Source: a bacterium (lineage in GTDB: Bacteria > Bacillota > Clostridia > Lachnospirales > Lachnospiraceae). From it: a DNA stretch of 64,000 bases. Shown in pieces: positions 1 to 6,810 of this stretch (position 1 is its first letter; each line of letters starts with the position of its first letter). The stretch is taken from contig SFRL01000015.1 of NCBI GenBank assembly GCA_004562765.1, positions 5,862 through 69,861 on the forward strand, given 5' to 3'. A program made the position numbers and the translations under genes. The notes below the pieces were generated by a model that was not told the DNA's origin, did no database searches, and saw only the letters and a program-made list of their open reading frames with translations.

Positions 1-461
1 AACCCAACCCTTTTTGCAATTCTTTTTGCATGTGTATCTATTGCAATTCCCTCTGGCTTATTAAAAGCTTCGAGCATTATTACATTTGCACTTTTTCTAC
101 CTACTCCTGGCAAACTCATTAGTTGCTCCATTGTGTTTGGCATTTGTCCATTATATTTTTCTAAGATTTCTTTTGCCATTGCTTTTATATTTTTTGCTTT
201 ATTTTTGTAAAAGCCACATGGGTAAATTATTTTCTCTAAGTCATTTATCTCCATATTACATATTGCTTGAGGAGTTCCATACTTTTCAAATAAGCTTGGT
301 GTTATTTTATTAACTCTTTCATCAGTACATTGTGCTGATAGTATTACCGCTATTGCCATTTGAAATGGAGTTTTAAAAGCCAAGCTACACATTGCTTCTG
401 GATAATATTCTTTTAGTTTTTTTATTACTTCTATTGCTACTTTTTTATTCAATTTTTTCAA
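1..461 (-). CDS. nth: Endonuclease III, C-terminus cut by window edge
   Basis: DNA glycosylase/AP lyase of base-excision repair that removes oxidised pyrimidines. About 150 N-terminal residues are visible on the minus strand. They include the family core LILSAQ-like VILSAQCTDERVN, the helix-hairpin-helix LPGVGRKSAN with the catalytic Lys, and IDTHAKR with the catalytic Asp. The C-terminal 4Fe-4S cysteines lie beyond base 1. No ATG fits; a TTG at 461 or, better spaced after GAGAGG, a TTG at 452 is the probable start. It follows the exchanger gene on the same strand by about 50 bases, so the two may be cotranscribed. Very AT-rich, like its neighbours to 3.1 kb. Confidence 0.88.
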   Translation of the reverse strand, partial: MKKLNKKVAIEVIKKLKEYYPEAMCSLAFKTPFQMAIAVILSAQCTDERVNKITPSLFEKYGTPQAICNMEINDLEKIIYPCGFYKNKAKNIKAMAKEILEKYNGQMPNTMEQLMSLPGVGRKSANVIMLEAFNKPEGIAIDTHAKRIAKRVG

Positions 462-512
462 TCCTCTCTTACTATATACTTTTCTTGTACCCTCTACATA
501 TTCATTATAATA

Positions 513-1479
513 TTAAGCAAATAATTTCCATATATAAAATATAAACATTGTAAGTAATGCTCCTGCTTTATATCTAGTTATAGTATCTTTTTTCCCTATA
601 AAGCAAGAAATCCATATAAATATTATACTTCCAGCTAGCAATATTAAATTTTCATTAAATTCTTTTGAAAATGTAAGTGGTGTTATTATTGCTCCTGTTC
701 CTAATATTAAAAATGAATTTAAAATGCATGAACCTATTAAATTTCCTATTGCTAATCCGTTCGTCATCTTTAATTACTGCTATAACTGCTGTTATCATCT
801 CTGGTAAAGCTGTACCTATTGCAACAATTGTAAGGCCTATTACTCTTTCACTTATTCCGAATAATAGTGCAAGTTCAGTTGCTTCATCAACTACAATATC
901 TCCACCAAATTTTAATAATATACTTCCTATTATAACAAAAAGTATTGAGATTAAAATGCTAAATTTTGGTTTGTCACTATTTTTATTTGTTTCTTTACGT
1001 GGTTTCCAAATACTTTTTATTTCTACAATTATTGGATATAAAAAATATATAGCATACAAAATTAATAAAATTTTTCCATCTATTCTATTAATAACACCCT
1101 TTTCACTTCCCAACAACCCTAGTCCCATGAATAGTATTGCAATTGTAGAAATAAATGCAACTGGCAGATGTATTATCTTTACATCTTTTTCCATCTTTAT
1201 TGGTCTCAAAATTGCTGTTAGACCTAGTATTAATAATAAATTACATAAATTACTTCCTATAGCATTTCCTATTATTAAATCTGTTGCACCTTTACTTGCT
1301 GAACTTATAGTTATCATAAGCTCAGGCATTGAAGTCCCTAGTGCTACAATTGTTAACCCTATTATCATTTCTGGAATATGAAAATGTTTTGCAATATTAG
1401 TAGAACTACGAACTAGCAAATCCGCACCAGTTATTAGTAATATAAATCCTAAAATAATTAAAAAGATATTTACTAGCAT
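513..1479 (-). pseudogene. CaCA-family Na+/Ca2+ exchanger, frameshifted
   Basis: Integral membrane cation antiporter of the YrbG type. The first alpha repeat (ALGTSMPEL, then IGNAIGSN) and the start of the second (AIGTALPEM) are read from 1479 down to about 765. The rest of the second repeat (GLAIGNLIGS) continues in another frame from about 767 to 513. Removing one base near 757-768 restores a continuous protein of about 320 residues, the usual family length. All other parts look intact, so this is either a very recent frameshift or a single-base sequencing or assembly error. About ten membrane helices are expected. Confidence 0.85.
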
Positions 1480-1622
1480 TTTTCCTCCTATGTTTTAATT
1501 TTTATTAGTATACCATAAAATATAAAATAATACAAAAATCAGTTGTTTTGTAGTTTCTTATTATATTATAATATGATAATATGTCAATTTTGGGAACGGT
1601 TCTAATAAATTCATTGCTAAAT

Positions 1623-1667
1623 AAAAATTCATCCACAGTATGTTGTTTATACTGTGGATGAATTTTT
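1623..1667 (-). terminator. Rho-independent terminator of the CAP-protein gene
   Basis: Perfect 18-bp inverted repeat (1623-1640 with 1650-1667) with a 9-base loop. It lies directly after the stop codon of the minus-strand CAP gene and ends in a run of T on that strand. The arms start with A5 and end with T5, so it could also stop transcription from the other side. Confidence 0.85.
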
Positions 1668-1668
1668 G

Positions 1669-2406
1669 TTATTTACCTATAAACATTTGCACAAATATTT
1701 TACCATATTTTGGACTCTTGACAACTGCTATTCCTGTATAATTAAAATTATTACTTAATATGTTTGCCCTATGCCCCTCTGAATTCATCCATGCATTTAC
1801 TGCTCCGCTATTGCTTGAGTTCCCTGCAATATTTTCTCCTGCAGCCTTATATTTTATTCCAAAATTTTTCATCATGTCAAAAGGAGAACCATATGTTGGT
1901 GAAGTATGTGAGAAGTAGTTGCTGTCTACCATGTCTTGTGCCTTTATTCTTGCAACATTTTGTACTTCATTGTCTATTCTTAATGCTGATAGTCCTGCTG
2001 ATGTTCTTTTGGCATTTATTAAGTTAAATACCTCTAATTCATCTGCAGTTAAGCCACTATTATTTTCTGTTGTGCTTGGTGTTGTTGTATTAGGTGAATC
2101 TGTATTTCCATTAGGATATATTAATTTTACATATTTGGAACTTACCATCCCTATATAATCTTTTTCTGTTTGAATTACATACCAATCTCCTATTTTGGCA
2201 AAAATACGTATATATTCATTTTTATATACCATTGTTACAATTTTATAATTTGTTCCTGGTCCTTGTCTTACGTTTAGCCCAGCTGTTGTAACTAAGCCTG
2301 TACTTGTTCCTACTGTTTGATAATGTGTCATTGCTTTTACATTATTTCCCCACATAGCAATTGTTATAAATATTGTTAAAGAAATTATTAGTTTTTTAAT
2401 TTTCAA
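1669..2406 (-). CDS. Secreted SH3-CAP (SCP/PR-1) domain protein
   Basis: Exported protein of 245 residues. It has a signal peptide (about 1-25, basic then hydrophobic, ending NVKA), a bacterial SH3 domain at about 35-95 (GLNVRQGPGTNYK), a Ser/Thr/Pro/Asn linker, and a CAP domain from about 118 to the end. CAP signatures are GENIA and WMNSEGHRANIL. Family members such as the YkwD type act outside the cell; the SH3 part usually binds peptidoglycan, so a wall-associated role is inferred. No enzyme activity can be assigned. An AGGAGATGATTT-like site precedes the ATG. It has its own strong terminator, so it is probably monocistronic. Confidence 0.88.
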   Translation of the reverse strand: MKIKKLIISLTIFITIAMWGNNVKAMTHYQTVGTSTGLVTTAGLNVRQGPGTNYKIVTMVYKNEYIRIFAKIGDWYVIQTEKDYIGMVSSKYVKLIYPNGNTDSPNTTTPSTTENNSGLTADELEVFNLINAKRTSAGLSALRIDNEVQNVARIKAQDMVDSNYFSHTSPTYGSPFDMMKNFGIKYKAAGENIAGNSSNSGAVNAWMNSEGHRANILSNNFNYTGIAVVKSPKYGKIFVQMFIGK

Positions 2407-2454
2407 AATAAATCATCTCCTATTATTATTATGAGATTTTTTGAAAATTTTATA

Positions 2455-2490
2455 CACAAAAAATACCAGTCCTTTTTTAGAACTGGTATT
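2455..2490 (-). terminator. Terminator after the 69-residue membrane protein gene
   Basis: 9-bp perfect stem (AATACCAGT at 2462-2470 with ACTGGTATT at 2482-2490). On the minus strand it is followed by a T-rich tract, which appears as A-rich DNA around 2455-2463. Confidence 0.7.
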
Positions 2491-2513
2491 AGAGGTTTTC
2501 GGTCAAAATATAG

Positions 2514-2723
2514 CTATATGGCTAAAATAACAAAAAATACGATTATTCCCCCATTTAATATCAAACATTTGATAAACTCAATGGGGTCATTTTTGATGTT
2601 TCTTGCTGCTAGTATTATAGTAGCAAGATTAAACACTACAATCGCAATAGTTATTGCCGTTGCCCACCGTGGGCTAGATAAAGCTAATATGATGGCCACC
2701 AAGGTGATAATAAATGCAAGCAT
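2514..2723 (-). CDS. Small membrane protein, unknown function
   Basis: 69 residues forming about three hydrophobic segments (1-14, 20-40 and 53-69) separated by short polar turns. A textbook ribosome-binding site (GGAGGG, six bases before the ATG) and a downstream terminator make it a real gene despite its size. I do not recognise the family. It stands alone between the CAP gene and the 108-residue gene. Confidence 0.6.
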   Translation of the reverse strand: MLAFIITLVAIILALSSPRWATAITIAIVVFNLATIILAARNIKNDPIEFIKCLILNGGIIVFFVILAI

Positions 2724-2805
2724 GAACTTCCCTCCTGTTTTTTTCCTTTCGGAATTATGTAAGTTAATTATACCATATTAGGAATAGGAAATCAAATTTT
2801 ATATC

Positions 2806-3132
2806 TTATTGCCTTCTTCTATTTGACCCAGGAACTGGTCCTCCACTTTCCTTTTGACCATGCTTTGCTTGTACTTTCTGTACAGCCTCATCATATTCTA
2901 CCTCTTTGTTTGTTTCCATTAATGTTAGTATTTCATTTGCTTGTACCTCTAATTTATCATCAATATAGTCAAGGTATCCAGGCATTGCTCCTGCCATTTT
3001 TTTATCAATGCCTAATCTTTTTACAAGAATTTGTCTTGTGAAAAAGCGAACGAAAATGGAAAGCATAAAAAACATTAAAATTCCAATCATGAAGTAGGAA
3101 ACGATCGTTTTCATTTGATTTGTTTTTTTCAT
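2806..3132 (-). CDS. Single-pass membrane protein, unknown function
   Basis: 108 residues: a short basic N-terminus, one strong hydrophobic helix (about 8-30), then a charged soluble tail with helical EVQANEIL and a basic C-terminus (NRRRQ). No family recognised. It begins ten bases after the acyltransferase stop codon, and its ribosome-binding site AGGAGC overlaps that stop, so it is translated from the same mRNA. A membrane accessory role next to the acyltransferase is only inferred. Its AT-rich codon use matches the region to its left more than that to its right. Confidence 0.6.
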   Translation of the reverse strand: MKKTNQMKTIVSYFMIGILMFFMLSIFVRFFTRQILVKRLGIDKKMAGAMPGYLDYIDDKLEVQANEILTLMETNKEVEYDEAVQKVQAKHGQKESGGPVPGSNRRRQ

Positions 3133-3142
3133 AAGTCTGCTC

Positions 3143-4522
3143 CTAAAAATTGAAATAAATAAACGGACTATAGGTCGAACGGATTGCCTGCATCATTGAT
3201 AATACGAAAATAAATAGGCAATATACCGGTTTCACCCATTGCAATCCAACATGTTCAGCCTTTTGATTGATTGTTCGAAGTAGCGGAGTTGATCCCATAA
3301 ATGCAATTGCGAGGATGATCGCACTCCCGGTAAACTGTTCTAAAAATGCAGAATCAATCACAGAATAAGTACCGATATCCAACATGTTCCTGATATACAA
3401 GAGAGCAGAGGATACACTTTCTGCCCGAAAAACAACCCAGGCAATTATGACAACAATACCCGTATATATATGGTTCAGGACGCCTATTTTCTTTTGGAAA
3501 CCGGTTGTTTTTTCAAGAAGCAGAAAAACAAAATAAATCATTCCCCATAGAATGAATGTCCAGTTTGCACCATGCCATATTCCGGTCAAAAGCCATACAA
3601 TGAATAGGTTCAAGAACCATCTGCATTTGGATACCCTGTTTCCTCCAAGCGGAATGTATATATAGTCCCGAAACCATGTGCTTAACGAAATATGCCATCT
3701 TCTCCAAAAATCAGTAACGCTGTCTGCAATATATGGATAATTGAAATTTTCATTGATTGAAAAACCAAACATTTTTCCCAAACCGATTGCCATATCGGAA
3801 TATCCGGAAAAATCAAAATATATTTGAAGCGTATATGCAATTGCGCCTAACCATGCTGAGAAAATGGAATTTGTCCCATTCGAAGAAAACATCATATCTG
3901 CTAACAATGCCATGTAATCTGCCAACAATAATTTTTTCCCCAGACCTAATGAGAATCGACAGATACCTTCGCTAAATAATTCTTTGTTTTCTATGCGGTT
4001 TTGAATCTGATCTTCGATATCTCTATACCTTACGATAGGACCTGCAATCAATTGAGGAAATAACGAGACATAAAGGCCCACATAGAGGGGATTTCTCTGT
4101 GCAGTCGCATTTCCGTAATAGATATCAAAGAGATAAGACATCAGCTGGAATGTGAAGAAAGAGATGCCGATGGGAAGTGTAATTTCTACATTGAGTAACT
4201 CTCTATGAAATGCTTTATTTATTTGCTCTGAAAAGAAGCTAAAATATTTAAATGAAAATAAAATCAGTACATGATAGCTAGTCGCGATTGCAAGCAATCT
4301 CCTTGAATGATTTTTCTCTATCTGAAGACCGAGCATCCATGTCATGAAAATAGAAAGAATCATTAAGAACACAAAAAGTGGTTCTCCCCATGCATAAAAA
4401 CCTAAACTGGCTAATAAAAGAAATATATTTCGAAATTTACGCCCTTTAAAAATAGGATTGTAATAAATGATGAGTGTTATGGGCAAAAATAGAAATAGAA
4501 ATACTGTAGATGAAAACACCAT
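3143..4522 (-). CDS. MBOAT-family O-acyltransferase (AlgI/DltB-like)
   Basis: Polytopic enzyme that moves acyl groups across the membrane to a cell-surface glycan. 459 residues with many helices and the family block WRRWHISLSTWFRDYIY, followed by the catalytic-His segment TGIWHGANWTF. I place the start at 4522 (MVFSSTVFLFLF, the typical family N-terminus, after GGAGG) rather than the ATG eight codons upstream. Such genes usually sit beside an SGNH/AlgX-like partner that completes the transfer. None is present here, only the 108-residue membrane protein. The acceptor polymer is unknown. Confidence 0.9.
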   Translation of the reverse strand: MVFSSTVFLFLFLPITLIIYYNPIFKGRKFRNIFLLLASLGFYAWGEPLFVFLMILSIFMTWMLGLQIEKNHSRRLLAIATSYHVLILFSFKYFSFFSEQINKAFHRELLNVEITLPIGISFFTFQLMSYLFDIYYGNATAQRNPLYVGLYVSLFPQLIAGPIVRYRDIEDQIQNRIENKELFSEGICRFSLGLGKKLLLADYMALLADMMFSSNGTNSIFSAWLGAIAYTLQIYFDFSGYSDMAIGLGKMFGFSINENFNYPYIADSVTDFWRRWHISLSTWFRDYIYIPLGGNRVSKCRWFLNLFIVWLLTGIWHGANWTFILWGMIYFVFLLLEKTTGFQKKIGVLNHIYTGIVVIIAWVVFRAESVSSALLYIRNMLDIGTYSVIDSAFLEQFTGSAIILAIAFMGSTPLLRTINQKAEHVGLQWVKPVYCLFIFVLSMMQAIRSTYSPFIYFNF

Positions 4523-4558
4523 ACGACTAATTCCTCCGTGAAACATAATAATAGATTA

Positions 4559-4574
4559 TAACTCAATTGAGTTA
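4559..4574. promoter_or_regulatory. 16-bp perfect palindrome between divergent genes
   Basis: TAACTCAATTGAGTTA lies in the divergent intergenic space between the acyltransferase (minus, start 4522) and the XRE regulator (plus, start 4666). A symmetric site here suits a dimeric HTH repressor, and the adjacent regulator is the obvious candidate. This is inference from position and symmetry. Confidence 0.5.
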
Positions 4575-4665
4575 CAGAATGCAATACATGACTTATATGA
4601 ATTCTATTCTATAAAACTCATTATGGGTACAATATTTCTATCATAGCGAAAGTGAGGAATATGTT

Positions 4666-4995
4666 GTGATTGAAGAAAGTGTACTGGAACGAATTAAGGA
4701 ACTGTTAAAATTCAATCATTGGTCTTTGTATAAGCTTGCGAAAATGTCCGGCTTATCATATTCAAGTCTTAGTAATTTGTTTCATAGAAACACTTGTCCT
4801 TCGATACCAACACTTGAACGAATTTGTAAAGGATTTGAAATAGGAATACCTGAATTCTTTGATTTTTCTCAAAATCCATTAAGAAATGACCAGCTTACAG
4901 AGGAAGAACAGAATCTAATAAATTCATTTAGGGAGTTATCCAAAAAAGATAAAGAATTATTATTAGCATATGTCAGAGGATTATTAAAACAATAG
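4666..4995 (+). CDS. XRE-family (Cro/CI) transcriptional regulator
   Basis: 109-residue DNA-binding protein. The helix-turn-helix lies at about 10-65 (YKLAKMSGLSYSSLSNLFHR, then PSIPTLERICKGFEI), with a short C-terminal helical part that probably dimerises. It starts with GTG, seven bases after GAGGA. It diverges from the acyltransferase gene across a perfect palindrome, so control of that gene and itself is plausible but unproven. Confidence 0.87.
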   Translation: MIEESVLERIKELLKFNHWSLYKLAKMSGLSYSSLSNLFHRNTCPSIPTLERICKGFEIGIPEFFDFSQNPLRNDQLTEEEQNLINSFRELSKKDKELLLAYVRGLLKQ

Positions 4996-5097
4996 GCTAT
5001 TGATAACTGCCTGACAGATTTTTATGGGGATGAAGCCTGCAAAGAAGAACTGAAAGACTTTCTGCGTCGGTATTGTCTTGCATTTTCGGAGGATTAA
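4996..5097 (+). pseudogene. Possible relic of a coding fragment
   Basis: After the XRE stop codon the same frame stays open for 33 codons (reading NCLTDFYGDEACKEEL and then LRRYCLAFSED) and ends at TAA 5095-5097. It has protein-like composition but no start codon or ribosome-binding site. It may be the tail of a gene lost by deletion, or chance. Confidence 0.22.
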
Positions 5098-5155
5098 CTA
5101 TCAACAATATGTATATTTCCGTTTTTTTAAGAAACAATATCACTGAGGTGATGGC

Positions 5156-5299
5156 ATGAACAAGAAAGAGATGGAACAGCAACGAAAGAAATCAAATGAA
5201 AAATTTAATAGCGTGACTCAAAAAGTTAAGGTGGAAAATCAAAACCAGACACACAATACTCGTCTGGAAGGAATTGCACCGATTAATCAGAAACGATAG
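5156..5299 (+). CDS. 47-residue polar peptide, unknown
   Basis: Small hydrophilic protein, rich in Lys, Gln and Asn (starts MNKKEMEQQRKK). It has a GAGGTG ribosome-binding site and a terminator overlapping its stop codon, which argue that it is expressed. Family unknown; the composition suggests a mostly unstructured or helical peptide. Confidence 0.5.
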   Translation: MNKKEMEQQRKKSNEKFNSVTQKVKVENQNQTHNTRLEGIAPINQKR

Positions 5300-5322
5300 G
5301 CGGCCAAAGAGGTCGCCTTTTT
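5298..5322 (+). terminator. Terminator after the 47-residue gene
   Basis: 8-bp stem AGGCGGCC/GGTCGCCT (one G-T pair), five-base loop, then T5. It overlaps the stop codon of the small gene. Confidence 0.75.
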
Positions 5323-5404
5323 GAATGGGAGGAATAAAAAGGAGAGTTTTGGCACATCGTTGTGCTTGTAACCCAGATAGCACTTTCCTGCTGATTTATA
5401 TCGT

Positions 5405-5470
5405 TTGAAAAAAATGAAATATTTGATATAATAATTATGCTATCAATTGTTTGGCGGCAGATGATAGCAT
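5405..5470 (+). promoter_or_regulatory. Promoter and inverted-repeat operator of the first TA operon
   Basis: TTGAAA (5405-5410), 16-base spacer, TATAAT (5427-5432). It is followed at once by the inverted repeat ATGCTATCA (5437-5445) and TGATAGCAT (5462-5470). A symmetric site at the transcription start fits autorepression by the antitoxin or complex, the usual control of such operons. Confidence 0.6.
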
Positions 5471-5569
5471 AGAAGTAATAAGTAGTCTCTTCTCAATACA
5501 TCTATCATGGAGTAAATTGATAGGATTTCCCATATGTGAATAATCTGTTATAAAGAAGGAGGTATTTCT

Positions 5570-5821
5570 ATGTTAGCGGCAGTAAAAGGTTATTATGATG
5601 GAACGCAAATTGTTGTGGATGAAAGCGATAGAAAAACTTTAAATATCGGAGATGAAGTCATTATTACTATTCTAAATCGATTAAATACAACAGGAACAGA
5701 AGCAAGAGCAGATAAAAGACTTAGAATAGTAGATCTTGAAAAGTATGTTGTGCAAAGTAACAGAAGTACAGAGGAAATGGATAATTATATAAGGGAGATG
5801 CGGGATAATGATAGATTCTAA
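5570..5821 (+). CDS. Antitoxin of a PIN-type toxin-antitoxin pair
   Basis: 83 residues. The N-terminus (AAVKGYYDGTQIVVDE, then GDEVIITIL) resembles an AbrB/VapB-like beta fold, and the C-terminus is acidic and probably wraps the toxin. A strong site (AAGGAGG) precedes the ATG. The gene overlaps the downstream PIN gene by 14 bases, the classic coupled arrangement. Assignment rests on context more than on sequence. Confidence 0.75.
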   Translation: MLAAVKGYYDGTQIVVDESDRKTLNIGDEVIITILNRLNTTGTEARADKRLRIVDLEKYVVQSNRSTEEMDNYIREMRDNDRF

Positions 5822-6227
5822 GAAAATCTTTATTGATACAGCACCCATTATATATTATTTGCAAAGTAGTGAGCTATATTATGCCAATATGAAAGAATTT
5901 TGGAAAAAATACAATGAGTGCGATTATGTAACTTCAACTATTACAATTACGGAGTATTTGGCATATCCATATATGCACAAAGAAATGCAATTGATTGATT
6001 CATTTTATGCTTTCATAAAGGATATGGATATTCATGTTAGGAGCATTGATGAAAGAGTTGCAGAGAAAGCAGCGCAAATTAGAGCAGCATACAAATATTT
6101 TAAGACTATGGACGCATTGCAGTTAGCCACAGCTTGTATAATGAATTGTGATTTATTTCTGACTAATGATAAACAGTTAAGACAATTCACAGAGATTAAA
6201 TGTATTACAGTTGATGAATTGGAATAA
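5808..6227 (+). CDS. PIN-domain ribonuclease toxin (VapC-like)
   Basis: 139-residue PIN nuclease, expected to cleave RNA and stop translation when free of its antitoxin. The acidic metal-binding residues of the fold are all visible: IDTAP near residue 9, TEYL near 46, KTMDALQLA near 102, and LTNDKQL near 120. It is translationally coupled to the antitoxin (14-base overlap). No further gene follows; a structured non-coding stretch begins downstream. Target RNA unknown. Confidence 0.87.
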   Translation: MIDSKKIFIDTAPIIYYLQSSELYYANMKEFWKKYNECDYVTSTITITEYLAYPYMHKEMQLIDSFYAFIKDMDIHVRSIDERVAEKAAQIRAAYKYFKTMDALQLATACIMNCDLFLTNDKQLRQFTEIKCITVDELE

Positions 6228-6294
6228 TTTCAGCTGTTCAGGAAAAGAAAAAGCTGAAAACCTAGAAAGATGGTTTCCAACCATTTAAAGTGAA

Positions 6295-6389
6295 TGCGGA
6301 AGATGGGGCGCACGAGGTCCGGTGGACCTCGGCTTTGCGCCGACCGGAGCGAAGCGGAGACCTTGAACTTTGGGTTCAAGGGACGCTTC
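6295..6389 (+). other. Two long hairpins beside tRNA-Leu, possible structured RNA
   Basis: GC-rich non-coding DNA in contrast to the AT-rich gene before it. Hairpin one, about 6307-6341, pairs GGCGCA plus GAGGTCC with GGACCTC plus TGCGCC. Hairpin two, 6351-6389, pairs GAAGCG plus CCTTGAAC with GTTCAAGG plus CGCTTC. A terminator follows at 6404. The stretch opens with 13 bases (6295-6307) identical to the 3' end of the tRNA-Leu gene as written at 6441-6453. It could be the 3' leader of the TA mRNA, a small RNA, or the scar of an element that used the tRNA as target. Confidence 0.45.
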
Positions 6390-6403
6390 GGTACGGAAAA
6401 AGA

Positions 6404-6437
6404 AAAGCCTCAGGTTTTCACCTGAGGCTTTCTTTTT
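6404..6437 (+). terminator. Strong rho-independent terminator
   Basis: 11-bp perfect stem (AAAGCCTCAGG/CCTGAGGCTTT), six-base loop, then a T-rich tail. It stops transcription coming from the TA pair. On the minus strand it also lies right after the tRNA gene and is preceded there by A-rich DNA, so it can serve both. Confidence 0.85.
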
Positions 6438-6440
6438 TCG

Positions 6441-6524
6441 TGCGGAAGATGGGACTTGAACCCACACGGCCTTGCGGTCACAAGATCCTTAGTCTTGCTC
6501 GTCTGCCAATTCCGACACTTCCGC
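6441..6524 (-). tRNA. tRNA-Leu, anticodon AAG
   Basis: 84 nt, class II tRNA with a long variable arm. The acceptor stem is GCGGAAG/CTTCCGC with discriminator A; the T arm is GTGGGTTCAAGTCCCAT. The anticodon stem CAAGA/TCTTG encloses CTAAGGA, so the anticodon is AAG, which needs inosine formation to read CUU/CUC well. CCA is not encoded. Confidence 0.9.
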
Positions 6525-6544
6525 ATTTGTCTCGCGACCGTATT

Positions 6545-6573
6545 ATAGTATCAAATGTGTATGGAAATGTCAA
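6545..6573 (-). promoter_or_regulatory. Promoter of tRNA-Leu(AAG)
   Basis: Minus-strand TTGACA (6568-6573), 17-base spacer and TACTAT (6545-6550), about 20 bases before the tRNA start. Confidence 0.75.
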
Positions 6574-6607
6574 GCAAAAATTTTTTGAAAAAATTTTGAA
6601 ATTATGG

Positions 6608-6636
6608 TTGACAATCAGGAGGAAAAAAGATAGAAT
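6608..6636 (+). promoter_or_regulatory. Promoter of tRNA-Leu(CAG)
   Basis: Consensus TTGACA (6608-6613), 17-base spacer, TAGAAT (6631-6636), 20 bases before the tRNA. The two tRNA genes are divergent, each with its own near-consensus promoter. Confidence 0.8.
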
Positions 6637-6656
6637 AGCATTTGTCAGTTCGACAT

Positions 6657-6740
6657 GCAGAAGTGGCGGAATTGGCAGACGCGCAGGCTTCAGGTGCCTG
6701 TGGTAGCAATATCGTGTGGGTTCAAGTCCCATCTTCTGCA
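6657..6740 (+). tRNA. tRNA-Leu, anticodon CAG
   Basis: 84 nt class II tRNA. The acceptor GCAGAAG pairs with CTTCTGC, discriminator A. The anticodon stem CAGGC/GCCTG encloses TTCAGGT, giving CAG, which reads CUG. The T arm is the same as in the neighbouring tRNA-Leu. CCA is not encoded. A terminator follows five bases later. Confidence 0.93.
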
Positions 6741-6744
6741 TTTC

Positions 6745-6775
6745 AAATAGGAAGTCAATGTGACTTCCTATTTTT
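6745..6775 (+). terminator. Terminator of tRNA-Leu(CAG)
   Basis: Perfect 13-bp stem AAATAGGAAGTCA/TGACTTCCTATTT with a three-base loop, ending in T5. Confidence 0.88.
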
Positions 6776-6810
6776 GTCTGCGCAAAAAGAAAAATGAAAG
6801 GGGTGCGCAT

